Part shown: piece after piece, positions 11,938 to 23,348 of the stretch
How the letters are laid out: each line of letters begins with the position of its first letter
How positions within the stretch are numbered: position 1 is the first letter of the stretch
NCBI GenBank assembly: GCA_036186865.1
Contig: AP025040.1
Location: forward strand, 20,064,216 to 20,128,215
Source of the DNA: Eustoma russellianum
Lineage: Eukaryota > Streptophyta > Magnoliopsida > Gentianales > Gentianaceae
Direction: 5' to 3'
DNA length: 64,000 nt
Notes under the pieces: generated by a model
Told to the model about the DNA's origin: nothing
Database searches by the model: none
What the model saw: only the letters and a program-made list of their open reading frames with translations
Position numbers and translations under genes: made by a program

Positions 11938-12167
11938 TGATAATCTACAAAATAACATTATTTCATGATTTAAATTTAACCGCTCCCCCTTGAATTGTGC
12001 AATCATGCTCTTTCTCCCTCTTAAATCACTCTCTCTCCCCCTTAAATCATGCACTTTCTCTCCACCTTTATTTTGTAAATAATATCAAACATGCATGTAA
12101 GAAAGAGATAGCAGTTTATAGTATATCAACAAAAATCCTGCATTTCAAGTGCGTTCTTAAGGGTTAT

Positions 12168-12610
12168 TTATTCAACCCTTTGCAAATGTACCTTTTGGTA
12201 CCCAAACCTGCGTGACCTTCCTAGGTCTTCCAAAAGGTAAGAAAAGAGATGAAGAAGAATGTAATAGATGTTCGCTACAAATCCGTTTAGCCTTTGGCCG
12301 AGAATGCCATCACGCTCATGATAAGATTTTCGTTTTTGATATGCGTTTTTGTTCGTGTGCATGGTGCGTGATGCATTTGTATGATATAACTGTTGCATAT
12401 GTATCAATGGCTTTCTTTTATATCTATATGGCACACAATTATACTTTTCATGTGATGGAAAAGAAGTAGCAAGATGAAATGCAACGTGGGGCTCGCTAGA
12501 TTGTATTGTCGCCTTCTTAGGCTTTATGATCGTTTTAAATACATGTTGTTGCTTAGATGAAGATAAAACAAAATTTGTAGATTTTCTTTGTATATGATTA
12601 TCTTCAACAT
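12168..12610 (-). pseudogene. Gag linker remnant, family B element
   Basis: Reading on the minus strand after the coiled-coil ORF, the sequence keeps scattered similarity to the basic linker of copia element 1. It ends in a QVWVPKG motif near 12200, the counterpart of VWIPKGY near 3200. It has stops and is not one frame. After this point the sequence passes directly into 3' untranslated sequence, so protease through RNase H were deleted as a block. Confidence 0.6.
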
Positions 12611-12613
12611 ACC

Positions 12614-13030
12614 CTAATCTGGTTTTATCAATTTCATTTTTTGCGAAGAAATGAGACGATCTAACATGAAAGTTCTTCTATCGAATCGTTTTACCGTCTT
12701 TTCTAGATCTTCGTTTATTGATCTCAAATCTGAGATCTTGGCTTTCATTACCACGTTTTCGGATGTCAATGATTCAATTTCAGATCTCAATGAAACAATC
12801 AAATTAGACGACTCCTCCTTTAAATCGTTTAATTGAAATACAAGATTTGTGTTAGAGGATTCTAACAATTTCTTGTCTTCAATTAAGCGTTTCTTTTCTT
12901 TTGCAAGAGTCTTAGAAAATTTATGTAATTCAAGATATTCAACATACAAATCATTATAAGATAGTTCAGAATCTGAACCAGAATCAGAATTTACCTCATT
13001 ATGAAAAGGTGGAGGCCTTTGGCTTGACAT
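12614..13030 (-). CDS. Stand-alone Gag coiled-coil ORF (138 aa) of the deleted element
   Basis: The intact ORF begins MSSQRPPPF, matching the Gag N-terminus of copia element 1 (MSTQRPPLF), and then runs straight into the Ser/Asp-rich stretch and the coiled coil that in the complete element lies after the zinc knuckle. Heptad-rich segments (KTLAKEKKRLIEDKKLLE and following) fill most of residues 35-125. The capsid core and zinc knuckle are therefore deleted in frame while the start codon is kept. It might join coiled-coil contacts with full Gag of related elements, but no function is shown. It could also be open by chance, given its short length. Confidence 0.6.
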   Translation of the reverse strand: MSSQRPPPFHNEVNSDSGSDSELSYNDLYVEYLELHKFSKTLAKEKKRLIEDKKLLESSNTNLVFQLNDLKEESSNLIVSLRSEIESLTSENVVMKAKISDLRSINEDLEKTVKRFDRRTFMLDRLISSQKMKLIKPD

Positions 13031-13108
13031 ACCTTCTTGTTTGGTTTTCTGGCTAGTGGATACTATCTCACAAATATTGTTACATCTTCTAGTCGTGAGT
13101 GTGCCTGC

Positions 13109-13122
13109 GCTTTAATACCCCA
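13109..13122 (-). other. Degenerate primer-binding site, family B element
   Basis: On the minus strand it reads TGGGGTATTAAAGC. Against TGGTATCAGAGC it shows C to T and G to A changes plus a 2-base insertion. It lies 2-3 bases from the LTR end. Confidence 0.6.
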
Positions 13123-13124
13123 TA

Positions 13125-15737
13125 TACGGCCTGTATAGCACCACTAGAAGGAGGATTGAATAGTGTGTGTGGAAATTCTTGTTTTTAAAAACGTTTGGCC
13201 CCAAAAACCCCACTTCTGAAAACAGTCTATGTTTTCATATTCTGAATTTAAATAATTAAACGGCCTAGTTACAGACCTCTAAAAATCATGAAATTTGGTA
13301 TGAATGCATTCTCAGATGTTATAAGTATCTCATAAAAATTTCAGAATAAAAATTTTCTCCTAACCCTTTGAAAATTTGTTTTTTGTTAGATTGCACGAAT
13401 CTGCCAGAAATCGTACTCCTATTTGAAAATTTTATTCCGACTAATTCTTAACTACAAATGGTCTGAAAATCTAATGAAAAACCCCTTAAGATATTTATTT
13501 TAATGGGTTGGAACAGTTTTTGAAAATATTTTTGGAAAGTATGTCAACCACGTTTAAATTCTCAACCTTTGCAAATCTGAAAATCAGATTGCACTAGTCT
13601 CAGAACTATTAACGTTTGATTGACATATACTTGTCCAAATGGGTTGGAACTTGCGCCAAATGATTGGTAGGATATATGTCTATGTTTCTAAAAAGTTTGG
13701 TAATTTTTGAAAGTCTTTTACTATTTTTACGATTGCAACGAAAGCAACACAGAAACTGAAAACTGAAAGTAAAGTGCTGAAAGTAAAGACACCAAGGATT
13801 TTATACAGGTTCGGTTAACTCAACCTACTCCAATCATTGAGGACACCTTCCTCGGTTATCACTAAACACAAAATAACACCTTACTACAAGGGTTTCTGGA
13901 TTTAAACACCAACTCGACCCTTAAACAAACAATACAATCAATCGCACCGATCACGAACACCACCACCGAACGGATGAAGGTTTGATCACACCTTCATCAA
14001 CCTTTTACAGCTAATGAGCCGTGTATGGTGGTATAAACAAAGCCTATTCAATATGTTGAATATAAGAACAATAGGCTTGAGAGAGGAAGAAGAGGAAAGA
14101 AATGTAGAAGAAGAGATTAGAGAGTCTTTTTGCACTTGATAGAATATGAGAGTTGTCTTGCTTTTGTTTGCTCTCTTATCTTCTCTTTATCTCAAGTTGG
14201 CTGCCCCCTTTAGGTCTTCCATCACCTTGAGAATTCTCTTTAACGTCATTGGAAGATTACCTTGTGTAGATATGACACCATCTTGCTTACTTGGCACAAC
14301 ATGATTGGTCCAACTTGTCATCATTTAGTGTGCTGTAAAAATCTGATTAAAACTCATAAAACATGTGCCAATTAGTAGTCAAAAGGTTACCAAACAATCA
14401 CACATTAATCTCCATTCAATTTTGGAATAAAATTGAAGACAAAAGGGAGTCAATATTCGGCCATAACATGCAACAAGTGCTAAAATTTAGCATGTGTTGT
14501 ATTTTGAATTGTTTCCTTGTGTGTTGCCTTCTTCAATGTCACCAATCATGTGGCTTATTTTTCACCAATTAAAGTGCCAAATAAGCTCCATCTAAGCTCC
14601 AACATTGATTTAGTAGGCAGGTAGAAAGGATGTACATGTGCTGAAATTTATTTTGACAAGCTTTGTCAAATAATGCACAATAATTACACATATATGGCAA
14701 ATTCCAATCAGTACTAATTTGAATTTTCTAGAACACGTTAACATGTCTTGAATGTGTAAAAAGTATCTAGATACATGTTACATGTCATGCCAAAAATGTT
14801 CCACGTGTTATGTTCGTAGAAAACCGAATTTTCGACTTTCGTTGATTACGCGATTTTTCTCCAATTAAATTCAAACTTTTTGCACATGTTATATATATTG
14901 TGTCACACATAATATACATAAAATATATTAAATATTCAGCTCTTAAAGGCTTACTAGGCACCCCATGTGCTACAATCTTTGAATTTGAAATCTCCACAAT
15001 TTGGTCTTAATTGGAGGTGATTTATGTGTGCCAACATGGAATTATTTTATGACTGAGTATACCATGTTAACCACAAAATTTGTGGCCATTTTTGAAGGAT
15101 ATGGGTTGGCCATCTATATATGGCAAGTACTTGACACGTTGGCGAAGTTTCGGTAGTCACCCAATACGACAATTTTCTGTTTATAACCTTGTAAAGTGTT
15201 GTAATAATTTTGTCATCACCATGACTTAAAGACCTGAATGTACTATGAGGTAAGTATAGTGGTGTGACGTTGACGTACGTTTGTAATATATGTAACGTGT
15301 CGGTCGTACATCGGAATATATGTGTATTGTGCCTTTTTATAAAAAATCTGAATATATATATATATAATATATGTATAAAAACGTGTGAATGAGATGGAGA
15401 TGAGACTTTCCATGTTTTAATTTGTTGCCATCACGCCTTCTCCAAATATATCTCCATTTAATGAACTACTTAGTTCATTTAACTAAGTACTTCACTTAAT
15501 GTACTAGTTTAGTTCATTAATGGTGGCACATGAAAATAGTTCAAACACAACAAATGTTTGCCATTTGATGTAAGCTTTGAAGATTCATTGCTTGTTAGTG
15601 CGGCAATATTATATATAAAGCATATAAGGCAAGTTTATCACAAAAACATGTCAAGTAATAAATTTGTCATGCATTTCTTAAAACACGTTGTATTTAAATC
15701 ATGTATTCGTAAATCACTAAAACTCTTTTTCTCAACA
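13125..15737 (-). repeat. 5' LTR of the deleted family B element
   Basis: This full-length family B LTR of about 2.6 kb has its outer terminus at CTCAACA (15731-15737) and its inner terminus near 13125, where the terminal TG appears mutated. It shares the terminal CACCACTAGA...GAATAG block and the ACCGAACC block with family A, but most of the middle differs. Confidence 0.85.
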
Positions 15738-16017
15738 ACATTTAGGGACATTTGATGGATTACCTGATTTATTTATTCTATGTCAGACTTTTTGGAATCT
15801 ATTTGATGTATTGGGTTTCGTCAACCCTTAACATTTTATTTATTTCTGTATTGGGATTACTTATAAATTGAATTTGAATTTTTAATTATCGTTTCTATGA
15901 AAAATTTCTATGTTATTTCTGACGTGTAAGAAGTTTGAGCGACACCTTGTAGTTCTCGTAGTAGACTACAGCGGATGCACTGTTCCCGGAGTTAGGGCTC
16001 AGGAGCGGGGCGCTGCA
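15738..16017 (+). repeat. Tekay-II 5' LTR, right end only
   Basis: It matches 27075-27354 (same wording from GGACATTTGATGGATTAC to the GGGGCG end). It ends in GCTGCA before a primer site. The left part lies beyond the family B insertion, outside the window. Confidence 0.88.
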
Positions 16018-16019
16018 TG

Positions 16020-16031
16020 TGGTATCAAAGC
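16020..16031 (+). other. Tekay-II primer-binding site
   Basis: TGGTATCAAAGC is the initiator-Met type site with one G to A change. It lies two bases after the LTR end, as in the gypsy element at 48280. Confidence 0.85.
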
Positions 16032-16338
16032 CCAGGCTCTAGATCTGCCTCGGAAACACATGATTAACTAGATCACTTAGACATAAGATATGATCTTTTT
16101 CTTAAAATAACGATTTTACCCCTAAAGAACAAAGTAGACTTAAGAGATGATCTTAGATCTAAGCTATGATTGGGGTAAGGGGTGTGAGAGCGTTATCTTT
16201 CTTTCCTTTATCTATTTACCGATTTACCCCCTGAACCTTTGCATGCAATCCCTAAGTTGTTAGTAATTTCCAAAATACCCTTAACTTAGCTTGTATTTAA
16301 AAATATATATATATATTCACTTATTCTAAATTCCAGAA

Positions 16339-16700
16339 AATGCCGCCTAGACGAGATCCAGCTGGCCATGGAGGTAACAGTGGTGATAACCACCAGAATC
16401 AGAAGGCTATCACCCAAGTTTTTGCTGACGCCATGGCCACTATGGCGAATCTATTGGCGCAGCAACAACAGCAGCTAAATTAGCTGAATCAACAGGCACA
16501 ACCTCCACCACTGCCGCAGTCAAGCCTGAGATTCTTCTACAAGGAGATGCGGAGGATTGGTGGCGTAGGTGTAGGAACGACTGACACCACCGAGCACTTG
16601 GACCTGATTTCGGGATGAGTTTAAGAAGTACTACAAGTCCGACAGTACCATTATTCAGAGGATGGCTCTAGATCCACGGCAGAAGCGTAGGTTTAGGCCA
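16339..16700 (+). pseudogene. gag: Tekay-II Gag N-terminal remnant
   Basis: ATG at 16339 opens MPPRRDPAGHGG, followed by a Gln-rich stretch. This is the same start as the full-length gypsy element (MPPRREPAGNGG at 48538). A TAG interrupts at about 16483 within the Gln run, and the remaining similarity (LRFFYKEM) fades with further stops by 16700. The capsid core is missing. The match to the other element in this window is direct; no function remains. Confidence 0.8.
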
Positions 16701-16711
16701 TGATTGTAGAA

Positions 16712-16912
16712 ATTAAGAGATGATCTTGCTCATAAGTCACGATCTTAAACATAAGTAACGATCTCGATTAAAAGTCGACCTTGGGCATAAGTACTGATTC
16801 TAGTCATAAGTGTTGATTATATATTATGTATGATCTTAAAAATAAGACATGATATTAGACTTAATATGAAGAACGACCCTAGAAATAAGTTATGACCCTA
16901 GACAAGAGGATA
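16712..16912 (+). repeat. Diverged 19-bp minisatellite in Tekay-II
   Basis: About nine or ten head-to-tail units of the form GATCTTANNCATAAGTNNN follow one another with substitutions. A similar GATCT...ATAAG stretch occurs singly in the leader after the PBS (16066-16170) and in the other gypsy leader (48330-48410), so the array probably grew from leader sequence. Confidence 0.7.
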
Positions 16913-18900
16913 ATCAGTTAAGGAACACGTATGCATAGAATATACAATTTTACCAATTTTATCATAACCCATTAATCCATGATCTTAGTAACCCTAGCTG
17001 AATACTATATAATTGATTTGAAGGAATTGCAATGTTAACCAGGATGCCTTACTACAGACGCTGGTTGATACATAAATTTAGATGGGACCAACAGTTATGA
17101 GGACTGCTTGACTGTAGCAGCAGCATGAGACCTGGTACCATTAGGATAACTAAAGCGGGTTCATGTCTCTACTTTGACAGTAGTGTCAGAATGATTTGCA
17201 GTAGCTACTAAAGAATGATTTACAGTAGCTTGATAGAAACTAAGCAACGAGTTATAAGCATTATAATTACTAGAGTTTAGTAAAGGATATTGTACAAAGG
17301 AATTTATAATCTATTATTAAGATGTTGAATGTAGTGTGATCAAAATAGGTCGACAATATTAGTCTTATTAGAGTTATTGATCAATAGCGACATGCAAGAA
17401 TCAACTATTGTATGTGCCTTGGAATGATAAATTATCGCAGAATCTTTAGTTAAGTGTTGATTTTTAGAAACATTGAGTTACTTGGCTTTAATCTAGTAGG
17501 CATGAATAGAAATAGAGCAGGCATGAACAAGTAGCGGTTGCTTTTTATATCGGATTTAACTAGGTTAAAACAGTGGTTAAGTAACCAATAAAGATTACAG
17601 TGGATTAGTGTGGCGCACGGAAGTATGGTGAATTAGAATACCTTAAATCGATCAATATTCAGTAGGATTAGACAATTTAAGTTAAAGATTTTATCATATT
17701 GACAAACATTCGACTTTGAAAAACCTGAACATAGGAGATCTTATCCGGAAAAGAGGATGGCCTATAGAATTGTATGAAATATTAGACTTATATATCTTTC
17801 AAGCAGAAAAATATTTTATATGAGCACGTAAACCAAGGTATACCTATATTTTTGAGGGGACGTCAAAAAAATAAAAATAAAATAATAATAAAAATATTTT
17901 CGAAAATACCTTATTGAGTCTCATTCTTTTCATAGCCTACTCAACTTTACGAGGCTAAATTCTTTTTCGTACTTGTATATCAAAATAACAGTTTTTAATT
18001 CTTTGGACGACCTTAAAAAAAGAGGAAACTTTTAAAATATTGATGTTCTTCCAAAAACGATGTGGTTATATATATTCTTACACAATATTTCAAATTTTTG
18101 TTTTTGTTACATTATTTTAGTCAAAATTAATTTTGCTTGACGACTATCGACATTGCAAGCATTTTATCCATTAAAGTGTTTTTGAAGTTATTTATCCGTT
18201 CACAATGAACTTATTTAACTTTTGGGAAGCCAAAAAACGTAGTTTTCAAAATATATACTTCTTTTAGAAAACGAAAGGTACCGTATTCAAATCGTTTCAT
18301 AAAACCTTACATTATTACGTTTAAACTTTTTAATACGATTTTGCCATAATGCTTTTGCGAACAAATTATATCATTACTTTCATAAGAGGACATTTGAGAC
18401 ACCGCTTTGCGAAACAAGTATATACTACTTTCACTCATGGGTTACAAAAATAAGGATGATATTATTTTTGGACAACTAAAGTCATATTTTAAACTATGGA
18501 CACATAAGTTCCATATTTATTTAAGCAAAACACGTCCGCACATATATTTCCTATACTAGGCTATTGATAGTACGCCTAAAGAATGAGGACATGATTATAG
18601 AGCTAGTTCGAAAGTATATAAGAATTGATTTTGAGGACTTGGTTTGTGTTAAGGAAGGGTAATGGTTACCATATTGGCTTACTCAATGGATACTTAGCAT
18701 GATTAATTACCTAGGAAGTGAATCGGAAGAATTTGGAATTGTAGATTGTAATAAGTTGAAAAATACACGACAAGTGGTATAAGTAGAAGTTTATGAGTTC
18801 TAATTATGGAAGATTAAGTTAAGGATTGAACCCTATAAGGACTGGATCATCTTATGGGATGATGACTAAATTGAAGCGTACTAGAATAAAACGTAATCTG

Positions 18901-18967
<67 letters not shown>

Positions 18968-19342
18968 ATAAAATTCAGTTTTATTGCTGTAACCCTGACA
19001 AGTACTGATTATATAGGATTGCTGAGGACACCAGATATAAATACAATATCGACTGATGACTGGGATATGGAATCCCAGTGTGATGACAATACACCTAAGC
19101 TTGACTCTAGAAGAGTAGGTTATGATTTTAAACAAGTGAAGAGGAACGGATTTAGGAATTACCGTGAATGCATACAAGTAATGATTTCAAGGATTGAGGC
19201 TAGTGCCGATGATGTGTAATGGTTAACATAACGTAATACACAATGGATATTTAATACGGTCATTATCTAGAAAAGTGGATCGAGTAGAACTACACTAAGT
19301 GTGATTACATAGCATGCCAGTTTTGAGGACGAAACTTATTAT
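16913..19342 (+). other. Non-coding interior of Tekay-II, nothing recognisable
   Basis: AT-rich sequence without any convincing ORF on either strand. A 19-bp direct repeat (AGAATGATTTRCAGTAGCT) lies at 17188-17206 and 17212-17230. A TA microsatellite lies at 18904-18962. The final 60 bp (TTTTGAGGACGAAAC) match the region before the 3' LTR of the complete gypsy element, so the right border is secure. Confidence 0.65.
18904..18962. repeat. (TA)n microsatellite
   Basis: Uninterrupted TA dinucleotides for about 58 bp. Confidence 0.97.
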
Positions 19343-19355
19343 AAGGGGAAAGGAA

Positions 19356-21080
19356 TGTTGTGGCCAGACCTTGGGGTCAAAGAAAAAATAAATAAAATAA
19401 AATAAAATAAAGATATGTATCAATTGTAGGTGATAATTATCCTACAGGATACATGATTAGAATAGGCAATTTGAAAATTAGTTAACTTCCTATAAGGTCT
19501 ATCTTAGATATATTACCTAAACCTATTAGGAAACTAATTATATACCTATCTATATATAACTCTTAACTAGGGAAGAAAAACACAAACCCTCCCGAATTCT
19601 CCCCCACTAGCAGGTTGCCTTCTTTTCTCCCCCCCCCCCACCTTACAAATTCTAGCCTCCACCACAATGTCCAGCCGCTTCCATTTCAGAAGAAAGAAAA
19701 AATAGAAAATTGCACTTCATGTGGTGGATCATGCTTACATTGTATATGATTTTATATGCATATTTTATTATTTTGTTCGTATGTGCGAGTATGTGTGCAT
19801 GATGTGGTAATGTTTGTGTGACCTGAAAAGGAATTAAAAAACCGATTTTTACGCGATAAAATAGAAAATTGCATGAATAGCCTTAGAAATATATCACATA
19901 GCCCAGAAATTGTGTTGGAGTTGGACTGGAAATAAAAAACGGGACTAATGGAGTGGCATGTGTTGCACATGAGCACGTTTAGGAGAGGCGTGTGGGGCCC
20001 ACGTGCGGCCCCTGACGACGCGTCCAGAACACGTGCTGACGTGTTCGATGCAGTAGGTGTGTTGCGTTAAACGGAGTAAAATAAAATTTGTTTGAGTATA
20101 TTCGGAGTTAAAAAAGATTTTATTGAGGTTAGAAGGAAATAGGATTTAATTGAAAAAAATAAATCCAGTTTAGTCAGGTTGGGTTGACCCGGGTCTGACC
20201 CGGATCCAGAGCTGAGCTGACCCGCCTAAGACCAGGTTGACTGGTCTGGACTGGTCTGACCAGAATTGGGCCGAGCTGCAATAACTAAAAAAGGAAAAAT
20301 GAAAAAATAGACTGTGGATGGATGGCCAGGTCTGAGCCGGATCGCGGGTCTGAAGAAGGAAAGTGTCGGATCCGTTTAAGAAAAAAAGAAATTCATAAAT
20401 TAATTTCAAATTATAATAAATAATATAATATTTAGTAGAAATAGATAATAAATTCCAGAAAATTACTAATTAATTCCAAAAAATATAAAATGGTAGAAAT
20501 AAAGGATTTTCATTAAATTTCTGAATTTATAATTAACTTAACTAAATATAATAAATGTTAAAAAAATAAGGAAAAATTAGAGAAAATAGTATAAAGTCAC
20601 AAAAAAATTAATAGAAATTAAAAACAATATAATTGATGGCTAACAATATTTTCATGATATTTTTAATAATTAAAGTAAAGGAATTGGATGAGAGATAAAT
20701 TCAAAAAGTGGAAATTAAATCCTGGAAAAATATGGAAAATATAAGGAAAATAAGGAAAGGTAGTAGAAAATGCCAGAAAATCTATAGAAACTGTGGGAAA
20801 TATATTTGATGGCAAATACCAACTCGTCATCTTTCAGATAATTAATACACCCAAGGATAAATGCCAGAGGATGCAAGGAAAGGGTGCACGGACCCCAGGA
20901 AAAATGGAAAGATGGAATTTGCATTGCATTCATGGCACGCACATTTCATTTATGGTGGATTGTGACGCACGGGTCACAGACACTCAGATATGATAGATTA
21001 TGACGCACGGGTCATACAGGTATGGTGAATTATAGCGTACGGGCTACAAAAACCCCATTTCAGGTGGCCAGTGGTGGGGG
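19356..21080 (+). repeat. Tekay-II 3' LTR, left part
   Basis: It begins TGTTGTGGCC after a purine tract (AAGGGGAAAGGAA). It includes a C10 run near 19631 and the CATTCATGGCACG and hairpin region shared with the other gypsy LTR at 54810-54890. It is interrupted at 21080 by a solo family A LTR and resumes at 26629. Confidence 0.85.
20955..21050 (+). repeat. Three tandem hairpins with a constant GYACGG loop
   Basis: Stem/loop/stem sets are TGTGAC-GCACGG-GTCACA (20961-20978), TATGAC-GCACGG-GTCATA (20999-21016) and TATAGC-GTACGG-GCTACA (21031-21048, one mismatch). Stems change on both arms while the loop stays. A fourth, CGTGAC-GTACGG-GTCACG, lies at 54834-54851 in the other gypsy LTR. Confidence 0.75.
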
Positions 21081-21180
21081 TGTTGAGAAATTGTTTGGAT
21101 AATTTTCAGAGTCATGATTTTAAGTGTTGAATACATAAAAAGGTCACAAAGTTGAAATAAAGTTGAAACAAATGAAAAAG

Positions 21181-21400
21181 TGACATCGATCTCTACATAG
21201 ATCTCTCAGCCAGAGATCGATGTATACATAGATCTCTCAGTCAGAGATCAATGTACATAGATCTCTACATCAATCGATTGATGTCACACAGAATCAAAAA
21301 CTCAAACTCACTGTGAGACATTGATCTCTCAACCAGAGGTACATCGATCGATCAATGTATACATCAATCTCTAAAATTGAGACACAGATCGATCGATCTC
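21181..21400 (+). repeat. Palindrome cluster in family A LTR
   Basis: Repeated ATCGAT, GATCTCTCAG and CAGAGATC blocks. ACATCGATCTCT (21183-21194) pairs perfectly with AGAGATCGATGT (21212-21223), a 12-bp stem with a 17-nt loop. Equivalent clusters lie at 6880-7105 and 40391-40520. Confidence 0.8.
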
Positions 21401-22502
21401 TAATGTTTTAGGAGAAATTTTTCTAAAAAGTGATAAAATGATTGTTTTCATTTACATATGTTTCATATATGTATATTGTGATTTTGTTACTGGTTTTTGG
21501 TGATAATAATAGTGTTTTATGACTTATATGTCTTGGAGGTTTCTACAACTTACCAAAAAGGGCAAAAATGGTATTTTGAGTTCTTATAGGCACATGACAT
21601 GGAGAAAGACATACAAGGACTTCATTATTTCTTATTTATCATCACAAAGATGTTATTACATCTATTTCTAACCATCGGGGACATTTCTGGAGTTTTCTCT
21701 CACCGGGGGCATTTTGGTCATTTTACACCACAAGGGCGATTTCGTCATTTTACTCAAGAAATTTTTTGAGTATCTTATTATCTTCATTCTGGAGTTTATT
21801 TATGGTGTTCTTGAAGATTAGTTTGTGGTTTTCTATCTTATTCTCTCATTTGATGATTTTATCGATGGTAGCAGGATACATAACGAGTTTTGATGTCGCA
21901 TTCATTTCTATTCTTGGAGATATTCTTATATATGTTATTGGGGTTTATTATTCATCATTTTGGAGAGATTATAAGGGCATTATTGGCACAAAATTCACAA
22001 CAACTTGCAAGGAGAAAAATGTGAGAATTTTGAACTATATGTTGACAAAGTCTTGTCAACTTTATCCACTTATTTCCCTTCAAAAACAACCAAAAATATG
22101 TGGCATAGGTGGTGTATTCATTGTATGGCTTGGTGACAAGTGGACCAATCAAAAATAAGCTAGTTGGCAAAGTTGCCAACTTGGAAAATTTGAAACTGAT
22201 TTTGGAGCTGTTTGTGTTTGAAATTTTCAACCATCACATGCCTATTCTTGTGCCAAGAAGTTGAGAGTATAATGGAGGAATATGCCACCTTATCCTTGGG
22301 TATTATCTTCACATTTTCCAAGTCATTTTTCAAGGCATAGAAATCGGCCATAATGAATTTCCAAGGTGGACCAATTGTGTTGTTTCATTTTGCCAAGTGT
22401 ACAAGGTGTTTATGTGGCCAACCAATAATGTGAAGACACTTAAGCATTGATGATGAAGACATTGACACATTGGAGTTCTTATCTCCACGGGTCATTTCAC
22501 AC

Positions 22503-22510
22503 TATAAATA
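22503..22510 (+). promoter_or_regulatory. LTR TATA box (TATAAATA)
   Basis: Same position and context as 8401-8408 (CACACTATAAATAG). Confidence 0.65.
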
Positions 22511-23348
22511 GGAGGCAAAGGTGAAGAAGAAGAAATACACACTTGAAAACAAAAGTTGAAGTTCATTGTCTTGCTATCTTCTTCTCTTCATTCTTGATTC
22601 ATTGTTTCTGTATCCAAGGTGTTCTTGTGATATTTGTTGTAGAAATACAGGCCTCTTTTGTCTCATTTGTAAGATTGATTAGCCAAATCTATGAGGCTAC
22701 ATCAAAAGGTGATAGAGGTGTAGCAACCAAGAGTTGCATAGAGTTGTTCATCCAAGTCTTGAATAGGGTTGGTGTTTAACCCAAGGATCAAGCTTGGATC
22801 TTGTTGTTCATACCATAGTGAAATCCAAGGAAAGGTGTTCTTTGGGACTGGAGTAGGTCACATTGACCGAACTAGGATAAATCTTTGGTATTCTTGTCTT
22901 CTTTTCACTTTTCTGTTTTTCTGCCCGTTTTCACTGCAGATTTCACATAATTTCTCACGTTTTGAAAAAATAGCAATGCACTTTAAAAATTCATGATTTT
23001 TGGTGGAGTTATACTTCAGACTGTTACCTTTCATTTGCAACAAGATTCACTTGATTTGAGCAAAAGAAAGTTAGTCTTTTAGGCGTTGCAAGATAACTGC
23101 TCCAATCTGGCTGCAATCTGATCAGTTTTGAGAAAACTTGAATTCTATTTTCATCAAGAGTTGTTCAAGGTCAGGCCTTTTGGAATCATAAACTAGACAT
23201 CATAAGGAGTGTTTTGATATAAAGACAACCTTTTTGGTTGAATATTCAAAGATAAACACGTTTTCAAAGTTCAGTATTATTCTATCCAATTCTGTCCAGA
23301 TGACCATCTGAATCTGTTTGTTTGTTTGAAGGTCCAAAAAATTATTTT

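Larger units (their letters stand above)
9697..15737 (-). mobile_element. Internally deleted SIRE-like element, LTR family B
   Basis: Two reverse-strand LTR copies (9697-11926 and 13125-15737) flank only about 1.2 kb. On the minus strand the order is 5' LTR, PBS (13109-13122), gag coiled-coil ORF, linker, polypurine tract (11927-11937), 3' LTR. Capsid core, zinc knuckle and all of pol are missing, so it could move only with proteins from another element. Its outer 3' LTR end is cut where copia element 1 ends at 9696. At the other end, the terminus CTCAACA is followed by ACATT (15738-15742), its likely TSD, within the LTR of Tekay-II. Confidence 0.82.

Noticed and set aside
19060..19077. Perfect hairpin CTGGGAT/ATCCCAG
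   Set aside because: Short, single occurrence, no conservation or context.
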